A stretch of 64,000 nt of DNA, taken from contig JBQNAI010000006.1 in the NCBI GenBank assembly GCA_052170555.1, forward strand, positions 58,726 to 122,725, written 5' to 3'. Made by a program: the position numbers and the translations under genes. The notes beneath the pieces were generated by a model. It was not told the origin of the DNA, searched no databases, and saw nothing but the letters and a program-made list of their open reading frames with translations. Positions 16,966 to 26,580 of this stretch are shown piece by piece. The DNA comes from Scybalousia_A sp052170555 (GTDB lineage: Bacteria; Bacteroidota; Bacteroidia; Bacteroidales; P3). Numbering within the stretch: the first letter of the stretch is position 1; every line of letters starts with the position of its first letter.

Positions 16966-18237
16966 ATGAAAGAAATAAAAATAGCTGTAATAGGTTTGGG
17001 GTATGTGGGATTGCCGTTAGCAAGATTATTTTCTACTAAGTACCATACAATAGGATTTGATTTAGATGTCCGTAGAGTACAAGATTTGATGCAAGGACAT
17101 GACTCTACATTGGAAGTTGAGGACAATTTGTTACAAGATGCAATAAAAAATCATGGATTTAGGTGTACATCTTCACTTGAACAAATCAAGGATTGCAATT
17201 TCTATGTAGTAGCTGTGCCGACGCCTGTAGATATTAATAATCGTCCTAATTTGAAACCACTATGGAGTGCCAGCGATACGGTAGGTAGGGTAATAAGTAA
17301 AGGAGATATTGTCGTGTATGAAAGCACTGTCTACCCAGGAGTTACAGAGGAGGAATGTTTACCTATAGTTGAAAAGGTTAGTGGATTGAAATTTAATGTA
17401 GATTTCTATGCTGGTTACTCTCCTGAGAGAATTAATCCGGGGGACAAATGTCACACCGTGGAGAAGATAAGAAAAGTTACTAGCGGTTCTACTCCTGAGG
17501 TTGCAGATATAGTGGACAGAATATATAACTCAGTATTGATAAATGGGACTCATAAAGCCCCATCCATAAAAGTTGCAGAGGCAAGCAAGATTATTGAAAA
17601 TAGCCAGAGAGATATCAATATTGCATTTATGAATGAGCTTGCTAAAATATTCAATGCTATGGGTATTGATACGCATGATGTAATAGAAGCCGCTAGCAGT
17701 AAATGGAATTTTATAAAGCTTTCTCCCGGTTTAGTCGGAGGACATTGTATAAGTGTAGATCCTTACTATTTGATTCAAAAAGCACAAGTTTATGGGGTAT
17801 TGCCACGAATTATGAGTAATGCAAGGCGATTGAATGATGGTATGGGGGCATATGTCGCTAATCAAACTATAAAATGTATGAATAAGAAAGGAATTGTAGT
17901 TAAGGATTCCAAAATATTAATTCTCGGCATAACTTTTAAGGAAAATTGTCCTGATATTCGTAATACTAAGGTTGTAGATATTTATCATACGTTAAAAGAA
18001 TATACTGCCGATATAACGATTTGTGATCCTTGGGCCGATAAAGATAGCGTCAAAAGGGAATATGACATAGATATAATCAATAAACTACATAATCGTATGC
18101 AATTCAATGCCGTGATTTTGGCAGTTGCTCATAATGAATTCTTAAATTTGAATATCAGGTCTTTATTACAAAGCGATGGAGTCGTATATGATGTTAAGGG
18201 AGTGTTAGATAAAGGAATGATAGACGATAGATTATAG
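16966..18237 (+). CDS. tviB: UDP-N-acetylhexosamine dehydrogenase (TviB/WbpO type)
   Basis: Oxidises C6 of a UDP-N-acetylhexosamine to the uronic acid, using NAD and two rounds of oxidation; supplies acidic sugars for capsule or O-antigen. 423 residues. N-terminal Rossmann motif GLGYVGLP (10-17), central PTPVDINNRPNL and ESTVYPGVTEEE, catalytic Cys261 in GGHCISVDPYYL, and C-terminal UDP-binding ILGITFKENCPDIRNT. The NNRPNL stretch and overall pattern match the TviB/WbpO/Cap5L group more than UDP-glucose dehydrogenase. The exact epimer is inferred only. Follows the UpxY gene by 178 bases. Confidence 0.9.
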   Translation: MKEIKIAVIGLGYVGLPLARLFSTKYHTIGFDLDVRRVQDLMQGHDSTLEVEDNLLQDAIKNHGFRCTSSLEQIKDCNFYVVAVPTPVDINNRPNLKPLWSASDTVGRVISKGDIVVYESTVYPGVTEEECLPIVEKVSGLKFNVDFYAGYSPERINPGDKCHTVEKIRKVTSGSTPEVADIVDRIYNSVLINGTHKAPSIKVAEASKIIENSQRDINIAFMNELAKIFNAMGIDTHDVIEAASSKWNFIKLSPGLVGGHCISVDPYYLIQKAQVYGVLPRIMSNARRLNDGMGAYVANQTIKCMNKKGIVVKDSKILILGITFKENCPDIRNTKVVDIYHTLKEYTADITICDPWADKDSVKREYDIDIINKLHNRMQFNAVILAVAHNEFLNLNIRSLLQSDGVVYDVKGVLDKGMIDDRL

Positions 18238-18241
18238 AGTG

Positions 18242-18793
18242 ATGTTTGATTTTACAGCAATAGATTTTGAAACTGCAACGGGATATATCCCCTGTTCTTT
18301 GGGTATCGCAGTTGTCAAGGATAGTAATGTCGTAAGTGTGGAAAATTATCTAATAAAACCCATATGCTATCCTTATTTTCAGTGGTTTGCTCAGAAGATA
18401 CACGGAATAACAAAGGAAGATGTAAAGGATGCTCCTACATTTGATGAGCTGTGGCCCCGAATTGCACATTTTTTTACCGATACTATGTTGATTGCTCACA
18501 ATGCTTCGTTTGATATGAACGTACTTCGTAAGACTCTGCTGTATTATCATATTCCTAAACCCAAAGCTCGCTACATGTGTTCTTACATTTTAGCAAAGAA
18601 AACGTGGAAAGACAATCAAAAATTCTCACTAGATTTTCTTTCAGAGCAAGAAAAGATAGAATTGAACCATCATCATTCGGATTCTGATGCATATGCTTGT
18701 GCTAAATTATTGCTACGAGAAGCAGAAGTGTTGGACTGTAAAAACTTTATTCAACTGAGACATATTAGTCAATTGAAATCTTACAAGATATAA
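18242..18793 (+). CDS. DEDDh 3'-5' exonuclease (DnaQ family)
   Basis: Exonuclease domain protein of 183 residues from the ATG at 18242, four bases after the upstream stop; a GTG directly before it is also in frame. DEDDh residues: AIDFETATG (Exo I), IAHNASFDMNVL (Exo II) and HHHSDSDAYACAKLL (Exo III). It resembles stand-alone DnaQ-like nucleases more than a polymerase proofreading subunit. Its position behind the sugar dehydrogenase gene is probably incidental co-transcription. Confidence 0.88.
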   Translation: MFDFTAIDFETATGYIPCSLGIAVVKDSNVVSVENYLIKPICYPYFQWFAQKIHGITKEDVKDAPTFDELWPRIAHFFTDTMLIAHNASFDMNVLRKTLLYYHIPKPKARYMCSYILAKKTWKDNQKFSLDFLSEQEKIELNHHHSDSDAYACAKLLLREAEVLDCKNFIQLRHISQLKSYKI

Positions 18794-18937
18794 TAATATT
18801 GTTGTATTTCTTTCTTACAATTATATTTTTTTTAGTAAAAGGAGCTCATAGGTAATGAAAAATTGTAGAAAAAAGTTACTGATTGTAGAAAAGAATGAGA
18901 AAAAGAAGATATTTATGTTACAATTTACTAATTCTAA

Positions 18938-19903
18938 ATGAGGGAAATGGAAACTGATAAGTTTTTTACAAAGATTGCGATTGAAAAATCCGTATGGAGT
19001 ATTACTCATAACGATAGTATATTGTTGATGGGTTCTTGTTTTACCGATGAAATAGGAGAGAAATTTATACAACACGGTTTCAATGTGGCTAAAAATCCAT
19101 TTGGTACTATTTATAATCCGTGTAGTATTGCTAATTTAATTATTAGAGCCGTTAGAAATGAATTATTTTCTACGCAAAATATTATTAAAAGCGGAGAGTA
19201 TTATTATCTCTTTGAAGCCCATGGAGACATTAGGGGAAAGGAAAAGGAAGATTGTCTTACTCTCGCCAACCGAATTATTAATGATATTCATAACTATTTG
19301 GGAGATGTCACTACCATTATAATCACAATAGGTACGGCTCTAAGTTATTGGTATAAGCAGGGGAATATTTTAATGGCTAATTGTCATAAAATACCTCAAA
19401 AGATGATTGATAGACGTTTCCTAACGATGGAGCAGATTATCTTTTCACTTAATGAAATGATGGACAGTGTTTGTGCTACTTTCAATAAGGATATGAAATT
19501 TATTTTCACAGTTTCACCTGTCAGACATATCAAAGAGGGTTATTATGATAATAAAATATCTAAGGCGATACTCCATTTAGCTATTGATAAATTGCTATAT
19601 AACGGAAGAAATGTGAAGTATTTTCCCAGTTATGAGATAATGATGGATGAATTGCGAGACTATCGTTTTTATGCAAAGGATTTGGTGCATATTAACGAGA
19701 TGGCAGTGGATTACATTTGGCAGAGATTCTCGCAGACTTATTTTTCTGAACAGACAATATTGAAGAGTGACAAATATTTTAAATTATTTCAGATGAAAAA
19801 TCATCGTCCATTCAATCCGGATAGTGATGGATATAAGCAACATTTGAGAAAAATAGAACGATTGGAGAAAGAACTTATGCAGATTGTGAAACCAATAAAT
19901 TAA
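18938..19903 (+). CDS. GSCFA-domain protein
   Basis: 321-residue protein with the name-giving motif as LLMGSCFTDEIGEKF near residue 30, followed by FGTIYNPCSI and later TIGTALSYWY and FTVSPVRHIKEG. GSCFA proteins have an SGNH-hydrolase-like arrangement and are thought to be esterases or acyl-modifying enzymes, but the substrate is not known. DLVHINEMAVDYIWQRF near the C-terminus carries the expected late histidine. No signal peptide is visible. It is last in the plus-strand UpxY-tviB-exonuclease run. Confidence 0.85.
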   Translation: MREMETDKFFTKIAIEKSVWSITHNDSILLMGSCFTDEIGEKFIQHGFNVAKNPFGTIYNPCSIANLIIRAVRNELFSTQNIIKSGEYYYLFEAHGDIRGKEKEDCLTLANRIINDIHNYLGDVTTIIITIGTALSYWYKQGNILMANCHKIPQKMIDRRFLTMEQIIFSLNEMMDSVCATFNKDMKFIFTVSPVRHIKEGYYDNKISKAILHLAIDKLLYNGRNVKYFPSYEIMMDELRDYRFYAKDLVHINEMAVDYIWQRFSQTYFSEQTILKSDKYFKLFQMKNHRPFNPDSDGYKQHLRKIERLEKELMQIVKPIN

Positions 19904-19966
19904 AGTTTAACATTAAATTTTTAAAGTGGGACTTTAATTTATTAGAGTGGGACTTAGATTTTTCTA
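19900..19966. repeat. intergenic palindromic repeat, copy D
   Basis: Two direct copies of the GTGGGACTT module (TAAAGTGGGACTTTAATT and AGAGTGGGACTTAGATT) after AAAGTTTAACATTAAATTT. The module is shared with copies B and E. It lies between the convergent GSCFA and PorG-like genes. Confidence 0.5.
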
Positions 19967-20060
19967 TATGTGGTAATACTATTTTTCATTGATATTTGAA
20001 GATGCTTATTTCTTATACATTTTGAATTAAATAAATATTGATAAAATAAAAACTCAGGAT

Positions 20061-20951
20061 TTAATTACGTAAACACTTTTTATTGCCAGAAGCAATACGA
20101 GATGTTATAGTCAAGCCGAAGAAATTGTACCAATCCTTGGTTGTTTGATTTCCTCTCATTTCTCCTTCTTTGTGATAAACATTAATATTATCTGGTAACT
20201 CGTTTGTACGGTCAGATGCAATGGCTGCATTTTGATTTACATGGTAAATCATATTGTTTCTTCCTACGTATTGAGAACTTATATCGTCTATATAATCAGT
20301 AAAAGTTCTGCGAAATCCCCACTCTATTCCCACGCATATGTATTTATTCAAAGAAAACTTCATACCAAGTCCAAACGGAATGCTTATTTGCCATAAATTA
20401 TAATTATCTTTCCCTTTATAGAAAGTTTGACCTTCTGTGTGCATATCATGTAAATTAACTACAACGGTTTCTTTGGAGGAAAAGTTTTTAATCTTGGTCT
20501 TGGGATTGAAATGAAACAAAGCCACACCTCCAAAAAGGTATGGAGTAACACGGTGTTTTAAAGAACCTGTACGATAATCCAAGAAGTTAAATTCGATTGT
20601 TCCGGCAAATTCTTGAATATTTGAAAAAAAATTGAGATTTCTTGTATTTCCAAAATGTTTATCTTCGCCATTGAGTCGTGAAAACAATATGCTACCACGA
20701 AAAGACCAACGAGGATTGAAATTATATCTCGCCACGAATCCGCCTACTGCATTAAGATTATAAAAATTGAAGCAACTTTCAAACTGATTCCACTCCTTGG
20801 AATAGTCTGTCCCGTTCACAAACATATTATTAATATCACCCACATAATTACTTCCGCCCAATAGTATTCCCACCTCCCAAAAACGTTTTTGAGAGTTAGC
20901 ATTAAAAAATATAATGAGTGATGGTACTATTATAAAAAGTACTTTTTTCAT
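20061..20951 (-). CDS. porG: PorG-like outer-membrane beta-barrel (DUF6089)
   Basis: 296 residues with a signal peptide (MKKVLFIIVPSLIIFFNANSQ). The opening WEVGILLGGSNYVGDIN, the RYNFNPRWSFRGSILFSRLNG strand pair and TPYLFGGVALFHFNP match the DUF6089/PorG barrel family. PorG is a T9SS outer-membrane component linked to the PorK/PorN ring in Porphyromonas. The assignment to PorG rather than another DUF6089 barrel rests on similarity by eye. It lies 33 bases after a phosphodiesterase gene and far from other por genes. Confidence 0.68.
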   Translation of the reverse strand: MKKVLFIIVPSLIIFFNANSQKRFWEVGILLGGSNYVGDINNMFVNGTDYSKEWNQFESCFNFYNLNAVGGFVARYNFNPRWSFRGSILFSRLNGEDKHFGNTRNLNFFSNIQEFAGTIEFNFLDYRTGSLKHRVTPYLFGGVALFHFNPKTKIKNFSSKETVVVNLHDMHTEGQTFYKGKDNYNLWQISIPFGLGMKFSLNKYICVGIEWGFRRTFTDYIDDISSQYVGRNNMIYHVNQNAAIASDRTNELPDNINVYHKEGEMRGNQTTKDWYNFFGLTITSRIASGNKKCLRN

Positions 20952-20984
20952 GTTGGTATTACGTATATTTATATTATTTATTGC

Positions 20985-21479
20985 TTAAAACTTGTCAAAA
21001 TCCAACACATCCAAATCTTTTATATTATTATTGTCAATAACGAAGCGAATTAATGTGCTTACTTGGTGAAAACCTTGTCTGCCACATGCTCCAGGGTTTA
21101 TTAAAAGAAAGTTGAATTCTTTATCATAAAGAACTTTTAAAATATGACTGTGACCACATATGAAAATTTGTGGTTTTTCTTCTTTAAAAAAAGGTATTAG
21201 ATTTGTTTGATAATGTTTAGGATATCCTCCTATATGAGTCATAAGTATTTTTACTTGTTCTATTTGTATTTTGAGTAAAGATTTAACCTCATTGTCCATA
21301 TATTTGGAATCGCAATTGCCATAAACAGCAACTGTCTTTTTAAAGCTTCTCAATTCTTTGAGTACTTCTTGATTTCCTAAGTCGCCTGCATGAAGTATAA
21401 TATCAACATCTTTGAAGAATGTGTAAATTTGTTTTGGCACGATTCCGTGAGAATCGCTCATTACTCCAATTTTAGTCAT
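20985..21479 (-). CDS. YfcE/MJ0936-type phosphodiesterase
   Basis: Metal-dependent phosphodiesterase of 164 residues with the full metallophosphoesterase motif set: SDSHG (residues 8-12), HAGDLG, VYGNCD, MTHIGGYP and CGHSH. The family hydrolyses artificial phosphodiesters; the natural substrate is unknown. The PorG-like gene follows 33 bases downstream, probably on the same transcript. Confidence 0.9.
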   Translation of the reverse strand: MTKIGVMSDSHGIVPKQIYTFFKDVDIILHAGDLGNQEVLKELRSFKKTVAVYGNCDSKYMDNEVKSLLKIQIEQVKILMTHIGGYPKHYQTNLIPFFKEEKPQIFICGHSHILKVLYDKEFNFLLINPGACGRQGFHQVSTLIRFVIDNNNIKDLDVLDFDKF

Positions 21480-21637
21480 AGTATTTTTGTTTAATAAGGT
21501 AAAGAGGTAAAATCAATAATATATTTTTTATAAGATTTGAACCCAAAGTATATCCTACAGAGATGAAACATAGGACTAATAAATTCTTTGCGAAAAAAAA
21601 TTATTAATCTCATGCTTTATTCAAATGATGTATTACT

Positions 21638-24562
21638 TTATTGTCTTATTATCGTTTTTGTGAATTTCTTATTGTTAATATGGCATGTCAAAATATATGC
21701 TCCCTTTGGCAATGATGATAAATCCATATTGTATGTTGAATTGTAGGTGTTTAATATGGTAGAATATTGAGTCATAACAATTTTACCATCCGTTGATGTT
21801 AGAGTCACATCATTTATTTCTCCGTTTGAACTTTCTATATATAACATATTTTGAGTCGGATTAGGATAAACGTTTATTGAAGATAGATACGAAAATTCTT
21901 CAATATTAGAATAATTTTCTATATGAACAGTTTCAACTGTTGTAAAGTCAGATGTGTCTCCGGGAGCACATATTGTACGAACTTTTATTTCATATGTATC
22001 TCCTTTTTCCAAATTACGAATAGAGAATTGCGGTTTTAGTGTTACTATTTTTCTATTCCACTCTATTGCGTATGCTTTTTTATACCACACCTCCCATATT
22101 TTTTCATCTGACACTTTGTTCCATTGTGCTAAAATGGTTTCATCACCTTTCGTTTTGAACCAATATGCTTTGAAATTTATAGGTGTATTGCATATATTAC
22201 TGTTTGAATTGAGTGTGGTTATATATGTGATTAAAGAATCATAACTTGTTTGTTCGGAACAACTGCTTAATATTACTAATTTGTAAATGGTATTTTCTTC
22301 TAATGCATTGAAAGAACAGGAATTAGAGGGGATATTATATGTTTTGACTAATTCGTTATCTTGTTTGTATAATTTGACAACCCAAGATGTAGTCATATTG
22401 TTGGATTCCCATGAAACTGTAAAATGATTGTAGCTTATCTCTTCTATATCTATGCTATTTGGAGCTTTGCATATACTATTTATTGCAATATTTTTAATTT
22501 TTGCAGATATACTGTCAGCTCCTGTTGTATTTACGATAAATTTTATCTTAACTTTTTCCTCCATTATGTAATCGGAAAGAATATAAGATTTATGCGTATA
22601 GTTATTGGAAAAAAGATTTGTAGTAAAGAAAGACTCTAAAAGTTTGTAATTTGTACCACCATCATTAGAGATACAAACCATAACCTCACTTGTAGAAATA
22701 ATATCAAAACTTAATTCTGCGGTCGGTAATTCTGAAATATCAAAAATAGGTGTCTCCACAACAGCAAGAGAAGTATCATAGCATACTGGTACGTTAGAAA
22801 ATTCTTTTTGAGATGAATAGATAATCTCATCATTCATTATATAAGGGAAATTACTAATAGGGGCACAAAGGGTGGTAAATGGGAGCTCATCAGTATATTT
22901 ACTTTCTTTATCTTGCATAGTTACCAGACAGACTTTGAATAAATATTCGGTATTAGGAGCTAGATTGCTGATATTACAAGAGGACTCAGGAGATTCTATG
23001 GTATTCCATTCCGTTTGAGAGTTTTTCTCTTTGTATTTTATACGATAAAACTTTACATTCTGCTTATCCTCCCAAGTGAATTGTGCAGAATTGTGAGTAG
23101 TTTTGTAGCTTATGGAACTGATATCTATGATACCTAAGAGTATTTCGGTGTAGAAGCTATGTATATCCGAGTACAAACTCTGTTCTCCGGTACAGTTTGC
23201 TTGGACACGATAGGAATACAAAGTATTTTCCTCTAGATTATCAATTACAATACCACTGAATGCATTATTTATCGTAGTCCAATTTTCTAACGATGAAGGT
23301 TTGTATTGTATATTGAAAGATTGTTGAAAATTATTCAAATTCCAAATTATTTCCGCACTATTGTGGGTGATATTTGTGGCAAATAACGAATCTGGAATAG
23401 GACAATAACGAGGAGTTATTTTGATATTTTTCAATATTATGGAAGAATTGTTTGTACAGTCGGCAGTATTAATCCACATAAAGACTATTTTGCGAGGAGA
23501 ATTCGCAAATTGGTTCGGAAATTCTATGTGTTCAGTCTTCCATATGTCCTGTGTATTGTTATAGATAGCCTCTCCATATGAATAAATATCTTCTATAGTG
23601 GAATCAATATCCAGGTTACTACCTTTACTTATCAAAAAGATTTTCAACCCATCAGATTCGGACTGTAGAATAGATTTATAATCAAAATCTAAATAAAAAC
23701 CTGTAGATTCTTGTGGTACGAGAAAATCTATATATGCATATGAAGTACTTTTTTTTGAGTTATTAAATATTGCGGATTGAGAATTATTATTGCTAATATA
23801 TAGATATTTTTCAGTGGATATACCATTATCATTGATAATATTATCTATCACCCAAGGATTTGTATTGGAAGACACAAAGCCTATGTTATTTTTTGAGGAA
23901 TCTTGTGAAAAATCTATTTCTAATGGCAATTCCAACAGACTGTTATTTAAAGTATAATTGGCATATACATAACTCCAATTCCCAAAAGAGCCATTACAAT
24001 GGGAACGTACGGCAAACTGGTAGATCTCTCCTTGTTTTAGATCGCTAAACACATATTCCATATTCGTGGTAAAGTATCTTTTACCGATATTATCCGGATT
24101 GCTTCCTATTTCACCACACACCACTTCCCAATACAGACAGTTGTCCTTAGCGTTCCAACTGATATTTAAATCGTTTTCATTAAATGATGAAACGGTTAGA
24201 TGATTAACTATGCTGCAATCGGTGGTAAAGCCATTAGTGTAAAAAGAATGAATATTGCTCCAAGAACTTGTATCCATATCTACAGTGATTACTCTTACTT
24301 TCCACAAATATTGTGTAGCAGAGAGTAAGTTATCTACATAAAGAGAAGTGTCATTACTCTCAATAAACATTACATCCGTATTCATCGCCACATTATAGGA
24401 TACAATATACTTAAGAGCCCCCTCTGTTTTATTCCAAGTTAAAAGGGCTGAATTGTCATCTATATTTATTGCTTGCAAATTTTCAGGGATATTAGCTTCG
24501 TCTTGCGATATTGCACAAATACTCATACAAATCAACAGAATGATTGCACAAATCTTTTTCAT
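21638..24562 (-). CDS. secreted multi-FnIII protein with T9SS sorting domain
   Basis: 974 residues, probably exported by Sec and then by T9SS to the cell surface. Signal peptide 1-19 (MKKICAIILLICMSICAIS). Order of domains as I read it: FnIII about 25-110 and 116-205, a beta-sandwich 208-387, FnIII 388-473 and 478-565, a second sandwich 566-698, FnIII 699-785 and 791-880, then a type A C-terminal sorting domain 895-974 that starts with INVYPNPTQN and ends TKTIIRQ. No catalytic domain is visible, so an adhesive or scaffolding role is likely but unproven. It is transcribed divergently from parE. Confidence 0.85.
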   Translation of the reverse strand: MKKICAIILLICMSICAISQDEANIPENLQAINIDDNSALLTWNKTEGALKYIVSYNVAMNTDVMFIESNDTSLYVDNLLSATQYLWKVRVITVDMDTSSWSNIHSFYTNGFTTDCSIVNHLTVSSFNENDLNISWNAKDNCLYWEVVCGEIGSNPDNIGKRYFTTNMEYVFSDLKQGEIYQFAVRSHCNGSFGNWSYVYANYTLNNSLLELPLEIDFSQDSSKNNIGFVSSNTNPWVIDNIINDNGISTEKYLYISNNNSQSAIFNNSKKSTSYAYIDFLVPQESTGFYLDFDYKSILQSESDGLKIFLISKGSNLDIDSTIEDIYSYGEAIYNNTQDIWKTEHIEFPNQFANSPRKIVFMWINTADCTNNSSIILKNIKITPRYCPIPDSLFATNITHNSAEIIWNLNNFQQSFNIQYKPSSLENWTTINNAFSGIVIDNLEENTLYSYRVQANCTGEQSLYSDIHSFYTEILLGIIDISSISYKTTHNSAQFTWEDKQNVKFYRIKYKEKNSQTEWNTIESPESSCNISNLAPNTEYLFKVCLVTMQDKESKYTDELPFTTLCAPISNFPYIMNDEIIYSSQKEFSNVPVCYDTSLAVVETPIFDISELPTAELSFDIISTSEVMVCISNDGGTNYKLLESFFTTNLFSNNYTHKSYILSDYIMEEKVKIKFIVNTTGADSISAKIKNIAINSICKAPNSIDIEEISYNHFTVSWESNNMTTSWVVKLYKQDNELVKTYNIPSNSCSFNALEENTIYKLVILSSCSEQTSYDSLITYITTLNSNSNICNTPINFKAYWFKTKGDETILAQWNKVSDEKIWEVWYKKAYAIEWNRKIVTLKPQFSIRNLEKGDTYEIKVRTICAPGDTSDFTTVETVHIENYSNIEEFSYLSSINVYPNPTQNMLYIESSNGEINDVTLTSTDGKIVMTQYSTILNTYNSTYNMDLSSLPKGAYILTCHINNKKFTKTIIRQ

Positions 24563-24590
24563 TTTCCTATATTTATTGAGTTTAGAGGTG

Positions 24591-24640
24591 CAAATTTATG
24601 AAAAATCTTCTTAATTGTCTAAAAAAAAATTGTAAATTTG
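24591..24640. promoter_or_regulatory. compact divergent promoters for the FnIII cargo and parE
   Basis: Two exact -7 boxes face away from each other in an 89-base gap: minus-strand TAAATTTG at 24591-24598 for the FnIII gene, and plus-strand TAAATTTG at 24633-24640 for parE. The -33 zone of each lies close to or over the other promoter, so their activities may interfere. The parE leader would be only about 7 bases. Confidence 0.6.
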
Positions 24641-24651
24641 CACCTCATATT

Positions 24652-26520
24652 ATGGAAGAGATAAAAAGAGATATAGTAAATTATAGCGAAGAAGATATTA
24701 AGACACTTATCTGGAATGAGCACATAAGAAAACGTCCAGGAATGTATATTGGTAAGTTAGGTAATGGAGCTTCTGCTGATGATGGTATATATGTGTTGAT
24801 TAAAGAGGTTCTGGATAATTCTGTTGACGAATTTGCAATGGGGCAAGGTAAGACAATAGAACTTGATGTGGAGTTCGATAGTGGTAAGGTAAGGGTTAGA
24901 GACTATGGAAGAGGAATCCCCTTGGGTAGAGTTATAGATTGTGTTGCTAAAATGAACACCGGAGGGAAGATAGACTCACAAGCTTTTAAAAAATCCGTAG
25001 GTATGAATGGTGTTGGTTCAAAGGCAGTGAATGCCATGAGTTCGTATTTCTTAGTACAGTCTTTTCGTGATGGTCAAACAAAAAAAGCAGAATTTTCTAA
25101 GGGGGAACTTGTAAAAGAATACAAGATAGAGTCTAGCAAGGAGCAGAGCGGTACTCTTATAGAGTTTATTCCAGATAAAGAATTATTTGAAAACTATTCT
25201 TTTATTGGTGAATATATAGATAAAATGGTGAAAAATTACACCTATCTCAATAAGGGATTAACTATTGTTTATAATAAACAAAAGTTTCGCTCAATTAATG
25301 GACTTTTAGATTTACTTAATGACAATATGTCATCTCAAGAGGAATCTCTTTATCCGATTATTCATCTTAAACAGGATGATTTTGAATTTGCTTTCACTCA
25401 CTCAGATAAAGTTTTGACTGAAGAGCATTATGCTTTCGTTAACGGGCAACACACAACACAAGGGGGAACACATCTTGTGGCTTTTAGAGAGGCTATAGTT
25501 AGAGTAGTTAAAGATTTTTTCAAAAAAGATTATGAACCTTCCGACATAAGAAGTGGGTTAATTGCAGCAATAAGTTTAAAGATTATTGACCCGGTTTTTG
25601 AATCTCAAACAAAAACTAAATTAGGGAGTGTAGACTATGATAAGGAGGGGGGAATTACAGTAAGAAATTATATAAATGATGCAGTAAAAAAAACTCTTGA
25701 ACCTTATCTTTACATGCATGGAGAGGTCGCTGATGCAATTTTGGAAAAAATTTTAAGGAATGAGAAGGACCGTAAGGGAATGCAGAACTACAAGAAGTTA
25801 GCAAAAGAGAGTGCGAAGAAAACTTCATTAGTTAATCGCAAACTTAGAGATTGTAGGGTACATTACAATAGTAAGGATGAAAGACGTTTGGAGACTACTT
25901 TGTTTATTACGGAAGGAGACTCTGCATCTGGAAGTATTACCAAGTCAAGAGATCCGAATGTTCAAGCTGTTTTTTCTCTTAGGGGTAAACCTTATAATTC
26001 TTATGGCGAGACAAAAGAAATAGTTTATAAGAATGAAGAATTTAATCTGTTACACGCAGCTCTAAATATAGATGAAGACATGGATAATTTACGATACAAT
26101 AATATTGTAATTGCGACTGATGCAGATGTAGACGGAATGCATATTCGTATGTTATTGATGACATTTTTTTTACAATACTTTCCCGAACTTGTTAAGCAAG
26201 GACATATCTATATATTGCAAACACCCTTATTTAGGGTTAGAAATAAGCAACAAACGTTCTATTGTTATTCTGAAGAAGAGAAACAATCTGCAATCAAAAA
26301 ACTGAAATCAGGAGTTGAAATTACGAGATTTAAGGGTTTAGGAGAGATTTCACCTGATGAATTTTCCCATTTTATTGGCAAAGATATACGACTGGATCCT
26401 GTATTGTTAAATCATGATTCACAGACCTCTGAGGTTCTTAGGTTTTTTATGGGGAAAAATACCCCTGAGCGTCAGAATTACATAATAGATAATCTTCGTT
26501 ACGAAGCGATTGAGAAATAA
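24652..26520 (+). CDS. parE: DNA topoisomerase IV subunit B
   Basis: ATPase subunit of topoisomerase IV, which unlinks daughter chromosomes. 622 residues from the ATG at 24652; an upstream in-frame ATG at 24598 precedes the promoter box. GHKL ATPase: EVLDNSVDEF, RDYGRGIPLG and MNGVGSKAVNAMS; QTKTKLG loop; TOPRIM domain with TLFITEGDSASGSI and ATDADVDGMHIRMLL. The GASADDGIYVL insertion is typical of the Bacteroidota ParE rather than GyrB. The partner parC is not next to it; a secreted hypothetical follows instead. Confidence 0.92.
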   Translation: MEEIKRDIVNYSEEDIKTLIWNEHIRKRPGMYIGKLGNGASADDGIYVLIKEVLDNSVDEFAMGQGKTIELDVEFDSGKVRVRDYGRGIPLGRVIDCVAKMNTGGKIDSQAFKKSVGMNGVGSKAVNAMSSYFLVQSFRDGQTKKAEFSKGELVKEYKIESSKEQSGTLIEFIPDKELFENYSFIGEYIDKMVKNYTYLNKGLTIVYNKQKFRSINGLLDLLNDNMSSQEESLYPIIHLKQDDFEFAFTHSDKVLTEEHYAFVNGQHTTQGGTHLVAFREAIVRVVKDFFKKDYEPSDIRSGLIAAISLKIIDPVFESQTKTKLGSVDYDKEGGITVRNYINDAVKKTLEPYLYMHGEVADAILEKILRNEKDRKGMQNYKKLAKESAKKTSLVNRKLRDCRVHYNSKDERRLETTLFITEGDSASGSITKSRDPNVQAVFSLRGKPYNSYGETKEIVYKNEEFNLLHAALNIDEDMDNLRYNNIVIATDADVDGMHIRMLLMTFFLQYFPELVKQGHIYILQTPLFRVRNKQQTFYCYSEEEKQSAIKKLKSGVEITRFKGLGEISPDEFSHFIGKDIRLDPVLLNHDSQTSEVLRFFMGKNTPERQNYIIDNLRYEAIEK

Positions 26521-26580
26521 GCTGTCGTTATTTGCAAGAAGTATTACATATAATATATAGTATACGGCATAGTTAATGGC

